Source: Arthrobacter sp. 31Y
GTDB lineage: Bacteria; Actinomycetota; Actinomycetes; Actinomycetales; Micrococcaceae
Assembly (NCBI RefSeq): GCF_000526335.1
Contig: NZ_JAFW01000001.1
Span: 1,736,001-1,800,000 of the forward strand
Direction of reading: 5' to 3'
Length of the DNA: 64,000 nucleotides
Below, one piece after another: positions 45,901-54,780 of this stretch. The notes under the pieces were generated by a model that searched no databases, was not told the DNA's origin, and worked only from the letters and a program-made list of their open reading frames with translations. The position numbers and the translations under genes were made by a program. The first letter of the stretch is position 1; every line of letters begins with the position of its first letter.

Positions 45901-46785
45901 ATGAGCAACACAGACCTTTCCTCCCTCCAGCGCCCGTCCGGTGCTTTCGCCATGCTCGCCGTCGACCAGCGCGAAGCCATGCGAAACATGTTCGCCGAGC
46001 ACACAGACCAAGCCGTCACTGACGAGGACCTCCGCGACTTCAAACTCGCAGCTGCCCGTATCCTCACTCCTTACGCTTCCGGCGTCCTCATTGACCGCCA
46101 GTTCGCTCTTGATGCGGCCATCGAAGCCAACGTGGTTGCCCCGGGCTGCGGGCTCATCGCTTCCGCCGACCATTTTGAGTCTGCCCACGGAGAGCTTGTG
46201 GGCGAAGTGACAATAGACAGACTGGTTGATCCCAAGAAGTACGCAGCATTGGGCGTCACGGCCCTCAAACTGCTGGTCCTCTACCGCCCGGACGAAGCTC
46301 CCGAAGGTCGCGTAGCGATGGTCCGCGAATTCGTGGAAAGCTGCAAATCGGCCGGGCTCATCAGCATTATCGAACCCGTCTCCCGTAAGCCGCTGGCAGG
46401 AGGCGACTTCGACTGGAACGCCGGCATTCTGGCCGCTGCCAAGGAACTGGGCGATCTTGGGGCCGATCTCTACAAAGCCGAAGTCCCCTTCAAGGGCCAG
46501 GCCTCCGAAGCCGAAGTTCGTGCGGCCTGCGCCGAGCTCACCCAGGCCATCAACGGTCCATGGGTAGTGCTTTCTTCTGGTGTACCCGAGGACATCTTCC
46601 CTGACGCCGTCCGCTGGGCTTGCCTGGAAGGTGCCAGCGGGTTCCTTTCAGGACGTGCCGTTTGGGCGTCCTGCATCGGATCCCCGGATGTCATCGACTC
46701 CTTGTCCACGGACGCAGTCGAACGTTTGCAGCGGCTCTGCGCCGTGGTGGACGAAGTGGTCTCTGCACAGCGAACCACCGCCTGA
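45901..46785 (+). CDS. yihT: Sulfofructose-1-phosphate aldolase, YihT-like
   Basis: A 294-residue class I aldolase (YihT 292). The start SGAFAMLAVDQREAMRNMF is nearly that of YihT. The Schiff-base Lys is K192 in GADLYKAEVP. The LSSGV and GRAVWAS segments (R252) match the region that holds the sulfonate-binding Arg in YihT. It cleaves 6-deoxy-6-sulfofructose 1-phosphate into DHAP and 3-sulfolactaldehyde. It lies directly behind the kinase gene. Tagatose-bisphosphate aldolase is the related alternative, but context favours the sulfosugar. Confidence 0.92.
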   Translation: MSNTDLSSLQRPSGAFAMLAVDQREAMRNMFAEHTDQAVTDEDLRDFKLAAARILTPYASGVLIDRQFALDAAIEANVVAPGCGLIASADHFESAHGELVGEVTIDRLVDPKKYAALGVTALKLLVLYRPDEAPEGRVAMVREFVESCKSAGLISIIEPVSRKPLAGGDFDWNAGILAAAKELGDLGADLYKAEVPFKGQASEAEVRAACAELTQAINGPWVVLSSGVPEDIFPDAVRWACLEGASGFLSGRAVWASCIGSPDVIDSLSTDAVERLQRLCAVVDEVVSAQRTTA

Positions 46786-46861
46786 TCCTTCGGGGCATCA
46801 CGGGTGCCCCTCCCCGATTCCCCAATAACTAGGCACAGCAACACTCAACGAGGAGATTATT

Positions 46862-48151
46862 GTGAGTCAGATTTCACGCAGGCAGGCCATGGCTGTTCTC
46901 GGAGCTCTGGGTTTTGGCGCAACCGCCGCAGCATGCGCAGGACCGGGCGGTTCCACCACGCCGGGTGGAGCCACGGGTCCGGCCGCTCCTGCCACCGGTG
47001 ATATCACCGGGAGGGTGTCCTTCGCCCACTGGCGCGGCGAGGACAAGGCAGTATTCGACGAGCTCATCAAGCGTTTCGCAGCAAAATACAGCGGCGTGGA
47101 GGTGGTTCAAGATATTTCCACTTCCAACGATTACAACGCCCAGGGCTTGCAAAAGGTCCGCGGCGCCGCCATCGGTGACGCGTTTGCCACCTTCCGCGGC
47201 GCGCAGTTCAACAACTTCAGTGAAGCCGGGATCTACACGGAGCTGAAGAACAGCAAAGCCGTTGGCAACTACCAGAAGGGCCTGCTGACAGCTGGACAGT
47301 CCGGGGACAGCCAACTAGGCCTGCCATATCAGGTGGTCTTCCCCATGCCTATGGCTAATACGGACCTCTTTGATAAAGCCGGCGCGGAACTGACACCAAA
47401 GGACTGGGACGCTTTCCTGGGCATGTGCGAAAAACTTGCCGCGTCCGGCGTCGTTCCTATCTCATGGCCGGGCGGCGATGTGGGAAATGGTGGTCAGCTG
47501 TTTAACTGCATGATCGCCAACAACGCCCCCGTGGATGACATGTGTTCGCAGATCGAGCAGGGCAAGCTCAAGTGCACGGACGACTGGTTCATCAAGATGT
47601 TGAACCAGTACAAGGATCTGGTCCCCTACCTGCAGCCCAATGCCACCGGCACCGCGGTGGAGCCAGCGCAGAACCTGTTTTCCCAAGGCAAAGCTGCCAT
47701 GCTGGCCACTGGTTCGTACCACATCGCAGCCGTCCGGAACCTGGGTGCGACGTTCCCCATCGAACTGGTCTTCCCCAACACGTCCACGGATGGCAACGCC
47801 AAGTTTGAGGGCGTCTACAACGCCACATTCATTCTGGGCGTGAATTCCGCGAGCAAGAACCAGGCGGCGTCGGCAGCATGGATTGATTTCCTTTCCGAAC
47901 CCGAGAACGCCGGCTATTACGCCAACGAGACGGCGCAGCATGTGTCCGTCAAGGATGTCGAGTACACCAACGCGGACCTCAAGCGTTTGAGTCCGTGGCT
48001 GGACAAGAAAACTGCCCTGGCCGCCCGGTTCCAGTTCCAGAACCTGGACGTCCGCAACGCCGTCGAAGCCAGTGCTACGGCCGTCATCTCGGGCTCAAGC
48101 CCCGAGCAAGCAGCTGAAGCAGCCCAGAAGATTGTTGACGAACGGCTATGA
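46862..48151 (+). CDS. ABC transporter substrate-binding lipoprotein (sulfoquinovose glycosides, inferred)
   Basis: A 429-residue family-1 binding protein with a TAT-like lipoprotein signal: SRRQAMAVLGALGFG, then AAAC. GTG start at 46862 behind AGGAG. The fold is typical (FAHWRGEDKAVFDELIKRF, AMLATGSYHIAAVRNLG). A small hairpin (GGGGCA/TGCCCC, 46792-46810) lies between aldolase and this gene. The stop overlaps the permease start. By position it captures sulfoquinovose or sulfoquinovosyl glycerol. Confidence 0.9.
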   Translation: MSQISRRQAMAVLGALGFGATAAACAGPGGSTTPGGATGPAAPATGDITGRVSFAHWRGEDKAVFDELIKRFAAKYSGVEVVQDISTSNDYNAQGLQKVRGAAIGDAFATFRGAQFNNFSEAGIYTELKNSKAVGNYQKGLLTAGQSGDSQLGLPYQVVFPMPMANTDLFDKAGAELTPKDWDAFLGMCEKLAASGVVPISWPGGDVGNGGQLFNCMIANNAPVDDMCSQIEQGKLKCTDDWFIKMLNQYKDLVPYLQPNATGTAVEPAQNLFSQGKAAMLATGSYHIAAVRNLGATFPIELVFPNTSTDGNAKFEGVYNATFILGVNSASKNQAASAAWIDFLSEPENAGYYANETAQHVSVKDVEYTNADLKRLSPWLDKKTALAARFQFQNLDVRNAVEASATAVISGSSPEQAAEAAQKIVDERL

Positions 48152-49104
48152 GCACCCATACCGGAATGGCTGCCAAGCGGAAGGCACCGGAAAACACCAC
48201 TCAAGCTGCGTCGAAGAAGCGCCGCTCCCCTACCCGCGTGAACCCTGCACTGTACTTGTTCCCGCTGCCGGCGGTTGCCATCATCGCTTTCTTCCTGGTG
48301 ATGCCTACACTGCAGGCTTTCCAGTACGCCATCACGGACTGGAACGGGTTCTCGGCCGCCTTCAACTACGTGGGCGTGGACAATTTCGTCCGGGCATTCA
48401 CCAAGGATTCACTGTTCACCAACGCCCTGACCAACAACCTGAAGTTCGTTTTGCTGGTGGTCATCGCACAAACTGTGTTCTCATTGCTGCTTGCGCTGCT
48501 GCTGACAAAGAATTCCCGGGGAAACGTGGTGCTTCGTGCCTTGTTCTTCTTCCCCACCATCCTGTCCTCGGTGTCTGTGGCCTTCATCTGGAAGTTCATC
48601 TACGATCCCAATTTCGGTCTCGCCAACTCGGCTCTGGGCGCTATTGGCTTGGAGGGCCTTCAGGGCTCATACCTCGGCAACAATTCCCAAGCGCTGTATT
48701 GGGTTGCTGTGACCCAAGTGTGGTTCCACGCAGGCCAAATGATGGTGGTCTACATCGCCGGCCTCCAGGCCATTCCGCGCGAACTGTATGAAGCGGCAGA
48801 GATGGACGGTGCCAACAAATGGCAGCAGTTCAAGTCCATCACCTGGCCCTTCGTTGCCCCGGCCACATCCATCGTGGTCGCCTACACCACGGTCCAGTCG
48901 TTCAAGGCCTTTGACCTGATCCTGGGTATCGCGGGCAACCCTCCCAAAGGGTCCCTGGACATTCTCTCCACGCGCATCTACAGCACTTTCGCCAACTCGG
49001 AGTTCGGATATGCCGCCGCCCAGTCAATCATCTTCATGGGGATGATCGCCTTGGTCACCTGGCTGCAGCGCCGGTTGCTCCGTCTGACCCCGAAGGGGGA
49101 ATGA
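48148..49104 (+). CDS. ABC transporter permease (MalF/UgpA type)
   Basis: A 318-residue permease with a basic 30-residue N-terminal tail, about six membrane segments and EAA loop ELYEAAEMDGANKWQQFK. It starts inside the end of the binding-protein gene (4-nt overlap). No ATPase subunit is encoded in the cluster. Confidence 0.92.
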   Translation: MSTHTGMAAKRKAPENTTQAASKKRRSPTRVNPALYLFPLPAVAIIAFFLVMPTLQAFQYAITDWNGFSAAFNYVGVDNFVRAFTKDSLFTNALTNNLKFVLLVVIAQTVFSLLLALLLTKNSRGNVVLRALFFFPTILSSVSVAFIWKFIYDPNFGLANSALGAIGLEGLQGSYLGNNSQALYWVAVTQVWFHAGQMMVVYIAGLQAIPRELYEAAEMDGANKWQQFKSITWPFVAPATSIVVAYTTVQSFKAFDLILGIAGNPPKGSLDILSTRIYSTFANSEFGYAAAQSIIFMGMIALVTWLQRRLLRLTPKGE

Positions 49105-49108
49105 CAGC

Positions 49109-49924
49109 ATGCTTGCATCAATCAGCCGCCGCGGAATCCTTGCCATCTATGCGGTCATTATCATCGTCCCCATCACCGTTGTCCTGTTCGGCAGCTTCAA
49201 GTCCACGCAGGAACTCTTCGAGGGTCCATTCAGCCTTCCCCAGTCCCTTGCTCCCGACAACTTCGCGGAAGTCATCGGCGGCCAGGATCTCGGCTCGTCC
49301 TTCCTGAACAGCGTCATCGTCACCGGGATTTCCGTTCCCATCACGCTCTTCATCGCCAGCTTGGCTGGATATGCCGTGGCCCGGCTGAGGGGCTTCGCGT
49401 CGTGGGCCATCTTCGGATTCCTGGTGTTGGGAATGGCCATCCCAGCCCAAGCCAACATGGTGCCGCTGTATGTGCTGTTCGGCCGCATCGGCCTGCTGGA
49501 CAACCTCACCGGGCTCATCGTGGCCAACATCGTCTCCACGCTGCCCATTGCAGTGTTCATCCTGGGTGGATTCATGCGTACGCTGCCTAAAGAACTCTAT
49601 GAGGCATGCTCCATTGACGGCACTGGACCATGGCGGACCTACGTGTCCATAGCGCTCCCGCTCTCGGCGCCCTCCATCGCCGCTGCTGCCATCTTCCTGT
49701 TCGTCATCCACTGGAATGAGCTGCTGTACCCGCTCTTGTTCATCCAGTCTCCCGGAAACCGAACCCTTCCCTTGGCCCTGCTGAGCTTCCAGGGTGAGTT
49801 CCAAACCAACTACCCGCTCTTGTTCGCCGGCGTCATCCTGGCATCGCTGCCCGTTGTGGTGGCCTATGTCTTCCTGCAGCGCTACTTCGTTGCGGGCATC
49901 ACCGCCGGTGCCAGCAAGGGATGA
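49109..49924 (+). CDS. ABC transporter permease (MalG/UgpE type)
   Basis: A 271-residue permease with six membrane segments and EAA loop ELYEACSIDGTGPWRTYV. It lies 4 bp after the partner permease. Together with it and the binding protein it makes the importer of the sulfoquinovose cluster. Confidence 0.92.
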   Translation: MLASISRRGILAIYAVIIIVPITVVLFGSFKSTQELFEGPFSLPQSLAPDNFAEVIGGQDLGSSFLNSVIVTGISVPITLFIASLAGYAVARLRGFASWAIFGFLVLGMAIPAQANMVPLYVLFGRIGLLDNLTGLIVANIVSTLPIAVFILGGFMRTLPKELYEACSIDGTGPWRTYVSIALPLSAPSIAAAAIFLFVIHWNELLYPLLFIQSPGNRTLPLALLSFQGEFQTNYPLLFAGVILASLPVVVAYVFLQRYFVAGITAGASKG

Positions 49925-49982
49925 GGCCACATTCCGGCCGCCGGACACCGCACCTCTCCCAGCCAACGAAAGGCAACATCAA

Positions 49983-51422
49983 GTGAACCTGAAATCAGCG
50001 CAACACCTGATTAACGGAACCTGGCACTCTGCCGGAACATTCAAGGACGTAACGGACCCCGGAAACGGGAGCACCGTAGGCGAAGTGGCCTGGGGAACAG
50101 CTGAGGACGCGGGCAAAGCCGCTGACGCCGCTGCCGAAGCTTTTGGCGATTGGTCCCGGACGACTGCCCGCACCCGCGCCGACCTTCTCCGCAACGCCGC
50201 TGCGCTGTTGTCCGAACGCCGCGACGAACTGGCGCATACCCTGGCGTTGGAAGCGGGCAAACGACTGCCCGAGGCGCAAGGCGAAGTGGACTTCTCAGTG
50301 GAATACTTCCGCTGGTTCGCCGAGGAAGTACGCCGCACAACGGGCACCGTCAGCCCACCCGAACTCCGGGGCCGCCGACACCTCAGCACCAGCAAACCCA
50401 TTGGGGTAGCCCTTAGCCTCACCCCCTGGAACTTCCCGGTATCCATCCAAGCCCGCAAACTAGCCGCCATGCTCGCGGCCGGCTGCACCGTGGTGGGCCG
50501 TGTCTCCGAGAAAGCACCGCTTGCCGCGACCGACCTTTTCGAAATCCTGCACGATGCCGGGTTCCCCGCCGGAGTGATCAACCTCGTGCACGGACCCTCC
50601 CGCGAAATCACCGGCGCCCTGCTCAAGCACCCCGCAGTCCGTGCCGTCAGCTTTACCGGCTCCACCGGTGTGGGCCGTCAAATCATGGCTTCCGCGTCCG
50701 AACGGGTGGTGCGGCCGTTGCTGGAACTCGGCGGCAACGCACCGTTCATCGTTTTCGAGGACGCAGACCTTGACGCCGCCGTTGAGGGGGCAGTACTCGG
50801 AAGGCTCCGCAACACAGGACAGTCCTGCGTCGCTGCAAACCGCTTCCTGGTCCAAGACAGCATCGCGGACGAATTCGGCCGGAAACTGGCCGCGAAATTT
50901 GATGCGATGACCATTGGGCACGGCGTGCCGGACGGTGATTCGCCCGTCCCGGATCTTGGTCCAGTCATTGACGTTGAGCGCGTTACCGCTGTACAGGCCC
51001 TGGTGGACGATGCCCTTGGCCGCGGAGCCCGCCGCCTCACCGAACGCACCCAAGTTCCTGGAGAGGGCTCCTTCATGGCACCCACACTTCTCACGGATGT
51101 TCCCGACGACGCACCCTTGGTGAGCGAGGAAGTCTTCGGCCCCGCGGCGGGCATAGTGACGTTCTCCACTGAAGAGGAAGCAATCAAGAAGGCAAATGCC
51201 ACCGAAATGGGGCTTGCCGCCTACGTCTGGAGCAGCAGCCCCAAGCGTGGCTGGGACATCCCGGAACAGCTGGAAGCAGGCATTGTAGGAGTCAACGATC
51301 CCCTCCCGTCCGTGGCCTTCGCACCCATGGGCGGTGCCAAGCAGTCAGGTCTGGGCCGGGAAGGATCAAGCCTCGGCCTCGAGGAGTTCGAGGAGGTCCA
51401 GTACGTGGCCTGGAAGCCCTAA
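49983..51422 (+). CDS. Aldehyde dehydrogenase, candidate 3-sulfolactaldehyde dehydrogenase
   Basis: A 479-residue ALDH-superfamily enzyme. Catalytic Cys282 is in RNTGQSCVAANR and Glu248 in LELGGNAP; SFTGSTGVGRQI is the cofactor loop. GabD-like relatives oxidise sulfolactaldehyde to sulfolactate in sulfoglycolysis, and the position behind kinase, aldolase and importer fits that job. The usual cofactor-binding KPSE is replaced by GRVSEKAP, so the Lys becomes Arg. GTG start at 49983 with GAAAGG upstream. Succinate-semialdehyde dehydrogenase is the generic alternative. Confidence 0.82.
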   Translation: MNLKSAQHLINGTWHSAGTFKDVTDPGNGSTVGEVAWGTAEDAGKAADAAAEAFGDWSRTTARTRADLLRNAAALLSERRDELAHTLALEAGKRLPEAQGEVDFSVEYFRWFAEEVRRTTGTVSPPELRGRRHLSTSKPIGVALSLTPWNFPVSIQARKLAAMLAAGCTVVGRVSEKAPLAATDLFEILHDAGFPAGVINLVHGPSREITGALLKHPAVRAVSFTGSTGVGRQIMASASERVVRPLLELGGNAPFIVFEDADLDAAVEGAVLGRLRNTGQSCVAANRFLVQDSIADEFGRKLAAKFDAMTIGHGVPDGDSPVPDLGPVIDVERVTAVQALVDDALGRGARRLTERTQVPGEGSFMAPTLLTDVPDDAPLVSEEVFGPAAGIVTFSTEEEAIKKANATEMGLAAYVWSSSPKRGWDIPEQLEAGIVGVNDPLPSVAFAPMGGAKQSGLGREGSSLGLEEFEEVQYVAWKP

Positions 51423-52166
51423 ATGCTGACTACCGGACTCGTTCTGGGCGCAGTGGTCATGGGTGCCGGGATGCAGCGCATTACCGGCATGGGATTTGCG
51501 TTGGTGGCAGCCCCGTTCCTGGTACTTCTCCTCGGCCCCGTGGAAGGGGTGGTGCTGGTCAACGTCTGCGGAGCCGTGACGGCCGGCGCCATCATCTTCC
51601 GCGTCATGAGGGACATCGACTGGAAGAGATACCTGGCACTGGCTTCCTCGGCGCTTTTGGGGATTGTTCCCGCGGCATTCCTCATCCGGTACCTGCCGCC
51701 GTCGGTCCTGGAGATTTCGATCGGGGTGACCCTTGCCTTGGGGCTGACCGTCCTGCTGGTCATGAAGTCAGCCGTCCTGCCCCAGCGTCGCCGCTATCTC
51801 TTCACCGCGGGGGGCCTCAGCGGCTTCATGAACACCGCCGCAGGGGTGGGGGGACCAGCCGTCAGCATTTACTCCATGGCTACCCGGTGGCAGCACAAGT
51901 CGTTCGCCGCCACGATGCAGCCCTACTTTTTCACCATCGGCGCCTTTTCCCTTATTTCCAAAGCGGTAACCGCTCCAGCTTCGTTTCCCGTCCTGCCGAT
52001 GACAATGTGGCTAGCCGTCGCCGCTGCCTGTTTGATCGGGCTTGTCCTGGGTGACCTCGCCTCCAAGCGGGTTTCCACCCGGGCCGCCCAGATTCTCCTG
52101 ATTATCCTGGCCTACCTGGGAGCAGCAGCCACCATCGTTCGCGGTGTGCTTGACGCCATTGGCTGA
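51423..52166 (+). CDS. TauE/SafE-family exporter (sulfolactate export inferred)
   Basis: A 247-residue membrane protein with about eight hydrophobic segments of the TauE/SafE type (MGAGMQRITGMGFALVAAPF, SGFMNTAAGVGGPAVSIY). It starts on the base after the dehydrogenase stop. Members export organosulfonates or sulfite; here the product would be sulfolactate. Its position directly after the dehydrogenase fits the end of the pathway. Confidence 0.85.
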   Translation: MLTTGLVLGAVVMGAGMQRITGMGFALVAAPFLVLLLGPVEGVVLVNVCGAVTAGAIIFRVMRDIDWKRYLALASSALLGIVPAAFLIRYLPPSVLEISIGVTLALGLTVLLVMKSAVLPQRRRYLFTAGGLSGFMNTAAGVGGPAVSIYSMATRWQHKSFAATMQPYFFTIGAFSLISKAVTAPASFPVLPMTMWLAVAAACLIGLVLGDLASKRVSTRAAQILLIILAYLGAAATIVRGVLDAIG

Positions 52167-52218
52167 ACGCTCCTCCAAACAACATTTAGATCCCACCACC
52201 ACCATCGAAAGGACTGCC

Positions 52219-52419
52219 ATGTCCCCCGTTTCATCAAAAATCGATTCAGCAGAAGAACGTACCCTGCGGGTTTCCGCAACCAAGGGTGAACCTGTCGCTC
52301 TGACGATTGATGGCTCCAATCCAGTGTCCGTTCGGCTTGAAATTGACAACAACTGCGGCTGCGCCGAAAGCCCTGTCAGAGTCGGCTCGTATACCGATAC
52401 TGACTTCGGAGGGCGCTGA
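52219..52419 (+). CDS. Small cysteine-containing protein, unknown
   Basis: A 66-residue protein with a good RBS (GAAAGGA, 5 bases before ATG 52219). The first 45 residues predict beta-strands (TLRVSATKGEPVALTIDG, VSVRLEIDN). A CGC motif and a Gly/Ser/Thr-rich tail ending GGR follow. No signal peptide or membrane segment. No family recognised. It is the last gene of the main sulfoquinovose operon, 52 bp after the exporter and just before operator 3. It may be a small accessory or regulatory protein, or a modified peptide. Confidence 0.65.
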   Translation: MSPVSSKIDSAEERTLRVSATKGEPVALTIDGSNPVSVRLEIDNNCGCAESPVRVGSYTDTDFGGR

Positions 52420-52444
52420 GAGGATTAGCTTCCTCCACCTGATA

Positions 52445-52462
52445 GTGTTGGTTTTCCAACAT
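52445..52462 (+). promoter_or_regulatory. Operator 3 of the sulfoquinovose regulon
   Basis: GTGTTG-GTTTTC-CAACAT, 46 bp upstream of the phosphohexomutase start. It differs from operator 1 at four positions. It suggests that the mutase gene has an internal promoter under the same DeoR regulator. Confidence 0.78.
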
Positions 52463-52507
52463 CATCCGTTCGCTTCCTATCATTCAGGCGTGCCCGCAAG
52501 GAGAACC

Positions 52508-53902
52508 ATGGATCTTTCCTCATCTTTCAAGGCCTACGACGTCCGTGGCTTGGTGGATGTTTCCCTCACCGATGAAGTTGCAGAAGCCATCGGGGCAGCA
52601 TTCGTGGACGTTCTGGGCCTCGCGGGCAAGACCGTCTTCTGCGGCGGAGACATGCGTCCGTCCTCCAAGGGGTTCGTTTCTGCGTTTTCACAGGGTGCCG
52701 CGGCCCGGGGCGCCGAGGTATGCGACCTCGGACTCATTGCCACGGACGAGCTCTACTTTGCCTGCGGCGCCATGAACGCGGCTGGTGCCATCTTCACAGC
52801 AAGCCATAACCCTGCCCAGTACAACGGAATCAAGATGGCCAAGGCCGGAGCTGTTCCCATCTCTTCTGACTCAGGACTGTTCGAAATCCGGGACCTTGCC
52901 CAACGCTATCTGGACCACGGGTATCCCAAGGCAGAATCAGCGGGGACCGTTTCGCCGCTTGACGTCCTTAGTGAATATGCGCTCAAGCTGCGTTCGCTCG
53001 TGGACCTGACGGGAGTGAGGCCGCTAAAAGTTGTAGTGGATGCAGGCAACGGCATGGCCGGCCTAACAGTTCCCGCAGTGTTGGGCAGCCAGATTCTGGA
53101 GGACTTGCCCTTGACTATCGTCCCCTTGTATTTCGAGCTGGATGGCACCTTCCCCAACCACCCGGCCAACCCCTTGGAACCGGAGAACCTTCGGGACCTG
53201 CAAGCAGCCGTGCTTGCCCACGAAGCTGACCTTGGGCTGGCATTCGACGGCGACGCTGACCGCTGCTTTGTTGTGGACGAGACCGGTCACCCTGTGACAC
53301 CGTCGGCCATTACTTCCATGATCGCGGTGCGCGAGATTTCAAGGGTTCAAGCAGCGGGCCAGGGCAAACCCGTGGTGATCCACAATTTGATCACGTCCCA
53401 ATCGGTGCCCGAGTTCGTGAAGGCGGCTGGTGGCCGGCCAGTCCGTACACGAGTAGGCCACTCGTTCATCAAGGCACAAATGGCTGAAGAAGACGCCGTC
53501 TTCGGTGGGGAACATTCGGCCCACTACTACTTCCGTGACTTCTACAACGCGGACACCGGGATGCTGGCAGCCATGCACGTCCTTGCTGCCCTGGGCGAGC
53601 AATCCGCGCCCCTGTCCACGCTTGCACGGCAATACGAGCCGTACTCGGCCAGCGGAGAAATCAACTCAACCGTGGTGGATGTTTCCCAAGCCATTTCGGA
53701 CGTGCGCGAAACGTACCAACAAGCGCAGGGTGTCCGCATTGATGACCTTGACGGGCTGAGCGTCATCGACGAGTCAGGCGAATGGTGGTTTAACCTCAGG
53801 GCCTCAAATACGGAGGAACTGCTCAGGCTCAACGTCGAAGCCACCGATGAAATGACTATGGGCCGCATGCGGGATGCTGTCCTGGACATGATCCGGAAGT
53901 AG
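52508..53902 (+). CDS. Phosphomannomutase/phosphoglucomutase
   Basis: A 464-residue alpha-D-phosphohexomutase. The active-site Ser lies in FTASHNPAQYNG, the metal loop is AFDGDADRCF, the sugar-binding loop is FGGEHSAHYYF and the phosphate-binding loop is RASNTEELLRLNVEA. It interconverts hexose 1- and 6-phosphates. ATG 52508 follows AAGGAGA. Its link to the sulfoquinovose operator suggests a role when cells grow on the C3 unit DHAP and must rebuild hexose phosphates. A housekeeping ManB at this place by chance is the alternative. Confidence 0.9.
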   Translation: MDLSSSFKAYDVRGLVDVSLTDEVAEAIGAAFVDVLGLAGKTVFCGGDMRPSSKGFVSAFSQGAAARGAEVCDLGLIATDELYFACGAMNAAGAIFTASHNPAQYNGIKMAKAGAVPISSDSGLFEIRDLAQRYLDHGYPKAESAGTVSPLDVLSEYALKLRSLVDLTGVRPLKVVVDAGNGMAGLTVPAVLGSQILEDLPLTIVPLYFELDGTFPNHPANPLEPENLRDLQAAVLAHEADLGLAFDGDADRCFVVDETGHPVTPSAITSMIAVREISRVQAAGQGKPVVIHNLITSQSVPEFVKAAGGRPVRTRVGHSFIKAQMAEEDAVFGGEHSAHYYFRDFYNADTGMLAAMHVLAALGEQSAPLSTLARQYEPYSASGEINSTVVDVSQAISDVRETYQQAQGVRIDDLDGLSVIDESGEWWFNLRASNTEELLRLNVEATDEMTMGRMRDAVLDMIRK

Positions 53903-53910
53903 CCACAACT

Positions 53911-53972
53911 AACAGAAGCGTTCGACGGCGGGTGCGTACCCGCCGTCGAACGCTTCCGTTTTTGCCGCGCAG
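53911..53972. terminator. Bidirectional terminator, right copy of the 62-bp repeat
   Basis: The same 20-bp arms and GCGT loop as at 41154-41215, followed by CGTTTTTGCC. 60 of 62 positions match the left copy. It terminates the mutase gene rightward and the DHFR-like gene leftward, and marks the right edge of the sulfoquinovose cluster. Confidence 0.88.
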
Positions 53973-53986
53973 TACTCGGTGCGCTG

Positions 53987-54595
53987 TTAGGCCTGGCTGA
54001 TGTCGATCCCCGTGACCGGCGCGCCGGCCCGCTCGTAAACGAGCGCTACGGCGCCTTTCGCGAAGCCCTTTGGTGGCTGCGCCAAGCGGAAGGCTGCGGG
54101 GACGCCGGCGCCGTCGGGGAACAAACGCTTACCCGAGCCGAACGTGAGTGGGTAGAGGTAGAGGTTCAGCCGGTCTACAAGGTCGGCTTCGAGGAGTGAC
54201 CGGGCGAGGTCGCCGCTGCCGATCACGTGGATGTCCTGGAATCGGTCCTTCAAAGCTCCCACCTCCGCAACGTCCGACAACGGTGTGGTGCCCGTCCAGC
54301 CTGGGTCCGTCAGGGTCCTCGAGACAACGAACTTTGGCAGGGCATTGAAGGTGTCGGCAATGTGGTCGCTCTGGTTGGGCCAGTACCCGGCGAAGATGTC
54401 GTAGGTCCTGCGGCCGAGCAGCAGTGCGTCCATGCGGTCGATTCCTGCGACGATCGCCTCGCCGCTTTCTTCATCCGAGTAGGCCGCCTGCCAGCCGCCG
54501 AACGCGAAGCCACCCGAAGTGTCCTCGTTGGGGCCGCCCGGCGCTTGGTACACGCCGTCGAGGGTGATGAAAAGGTCAACGGAGAGAATTCCCAT
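53987..54595 (-). CDS. Dihydrofolate reductase-like (RibD C-terminal fold) protein
   Basis: A 202-residue protein of the DHFR/RibD_C family. It has LSVDLFITLDGVYQAPGG at the N-terminus, LLLGRRTYDIFAGYWP in the middle and DIHVIGSGDLARSLLEADLV in the cofactor region. Such stand-alone paralogues are common in actinobacteria and their substrates are mostly unknown. It is unlikely to be the housekeeping DHFR. The gap 54596-54780 shows no gene. Confidence 0.85.
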   Translation of the reverse strand: MGILSVDLFITLDGVYQAPGGPNEDTSGGFAFGGWQAAYSDEESGEAIVAGIDRMDALLLGRRTYDIFAGYWPNQSDHIADTFNALPKFVVSRTLTDPGWTGTTPLSDVAEVGALKDRFQDIHVIGSGDLARSLLEADLVDRLNLYLYPLTFGSGKRLFPDGAGVPAAFRLAQPPKGFAKGAVALVYERAGAPVTGIDISQA

Positions 54596-54780
54596 GGTGT
54601 GCTCCTCTTGGTGAGTTTCCAGGCCTGGGCTTTGATGCGCGCCATCATAGTCCGGGCGCGGAGCCGGCGGCAGGGTCGCGAGCTACGGCGAGCAGTACTT
54701 GAACTACAAACGCAACGTCCCGGGGTGGTGGCCTCGGCTCACGCCGTGGCGGGGGTGACTTCAATTGTTGGCGTTACCGC

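Noticed and set aside
45901..46785. Tagatose-1,6-bisphosphate aldolase instead of sulfofructose-phosphate aldolase
   Set aside because: The N-terminus, Schiff-base segment and GRAVWAS stretch match YihT, and the isomerase and kinase next to it are also the sulfosugar types.
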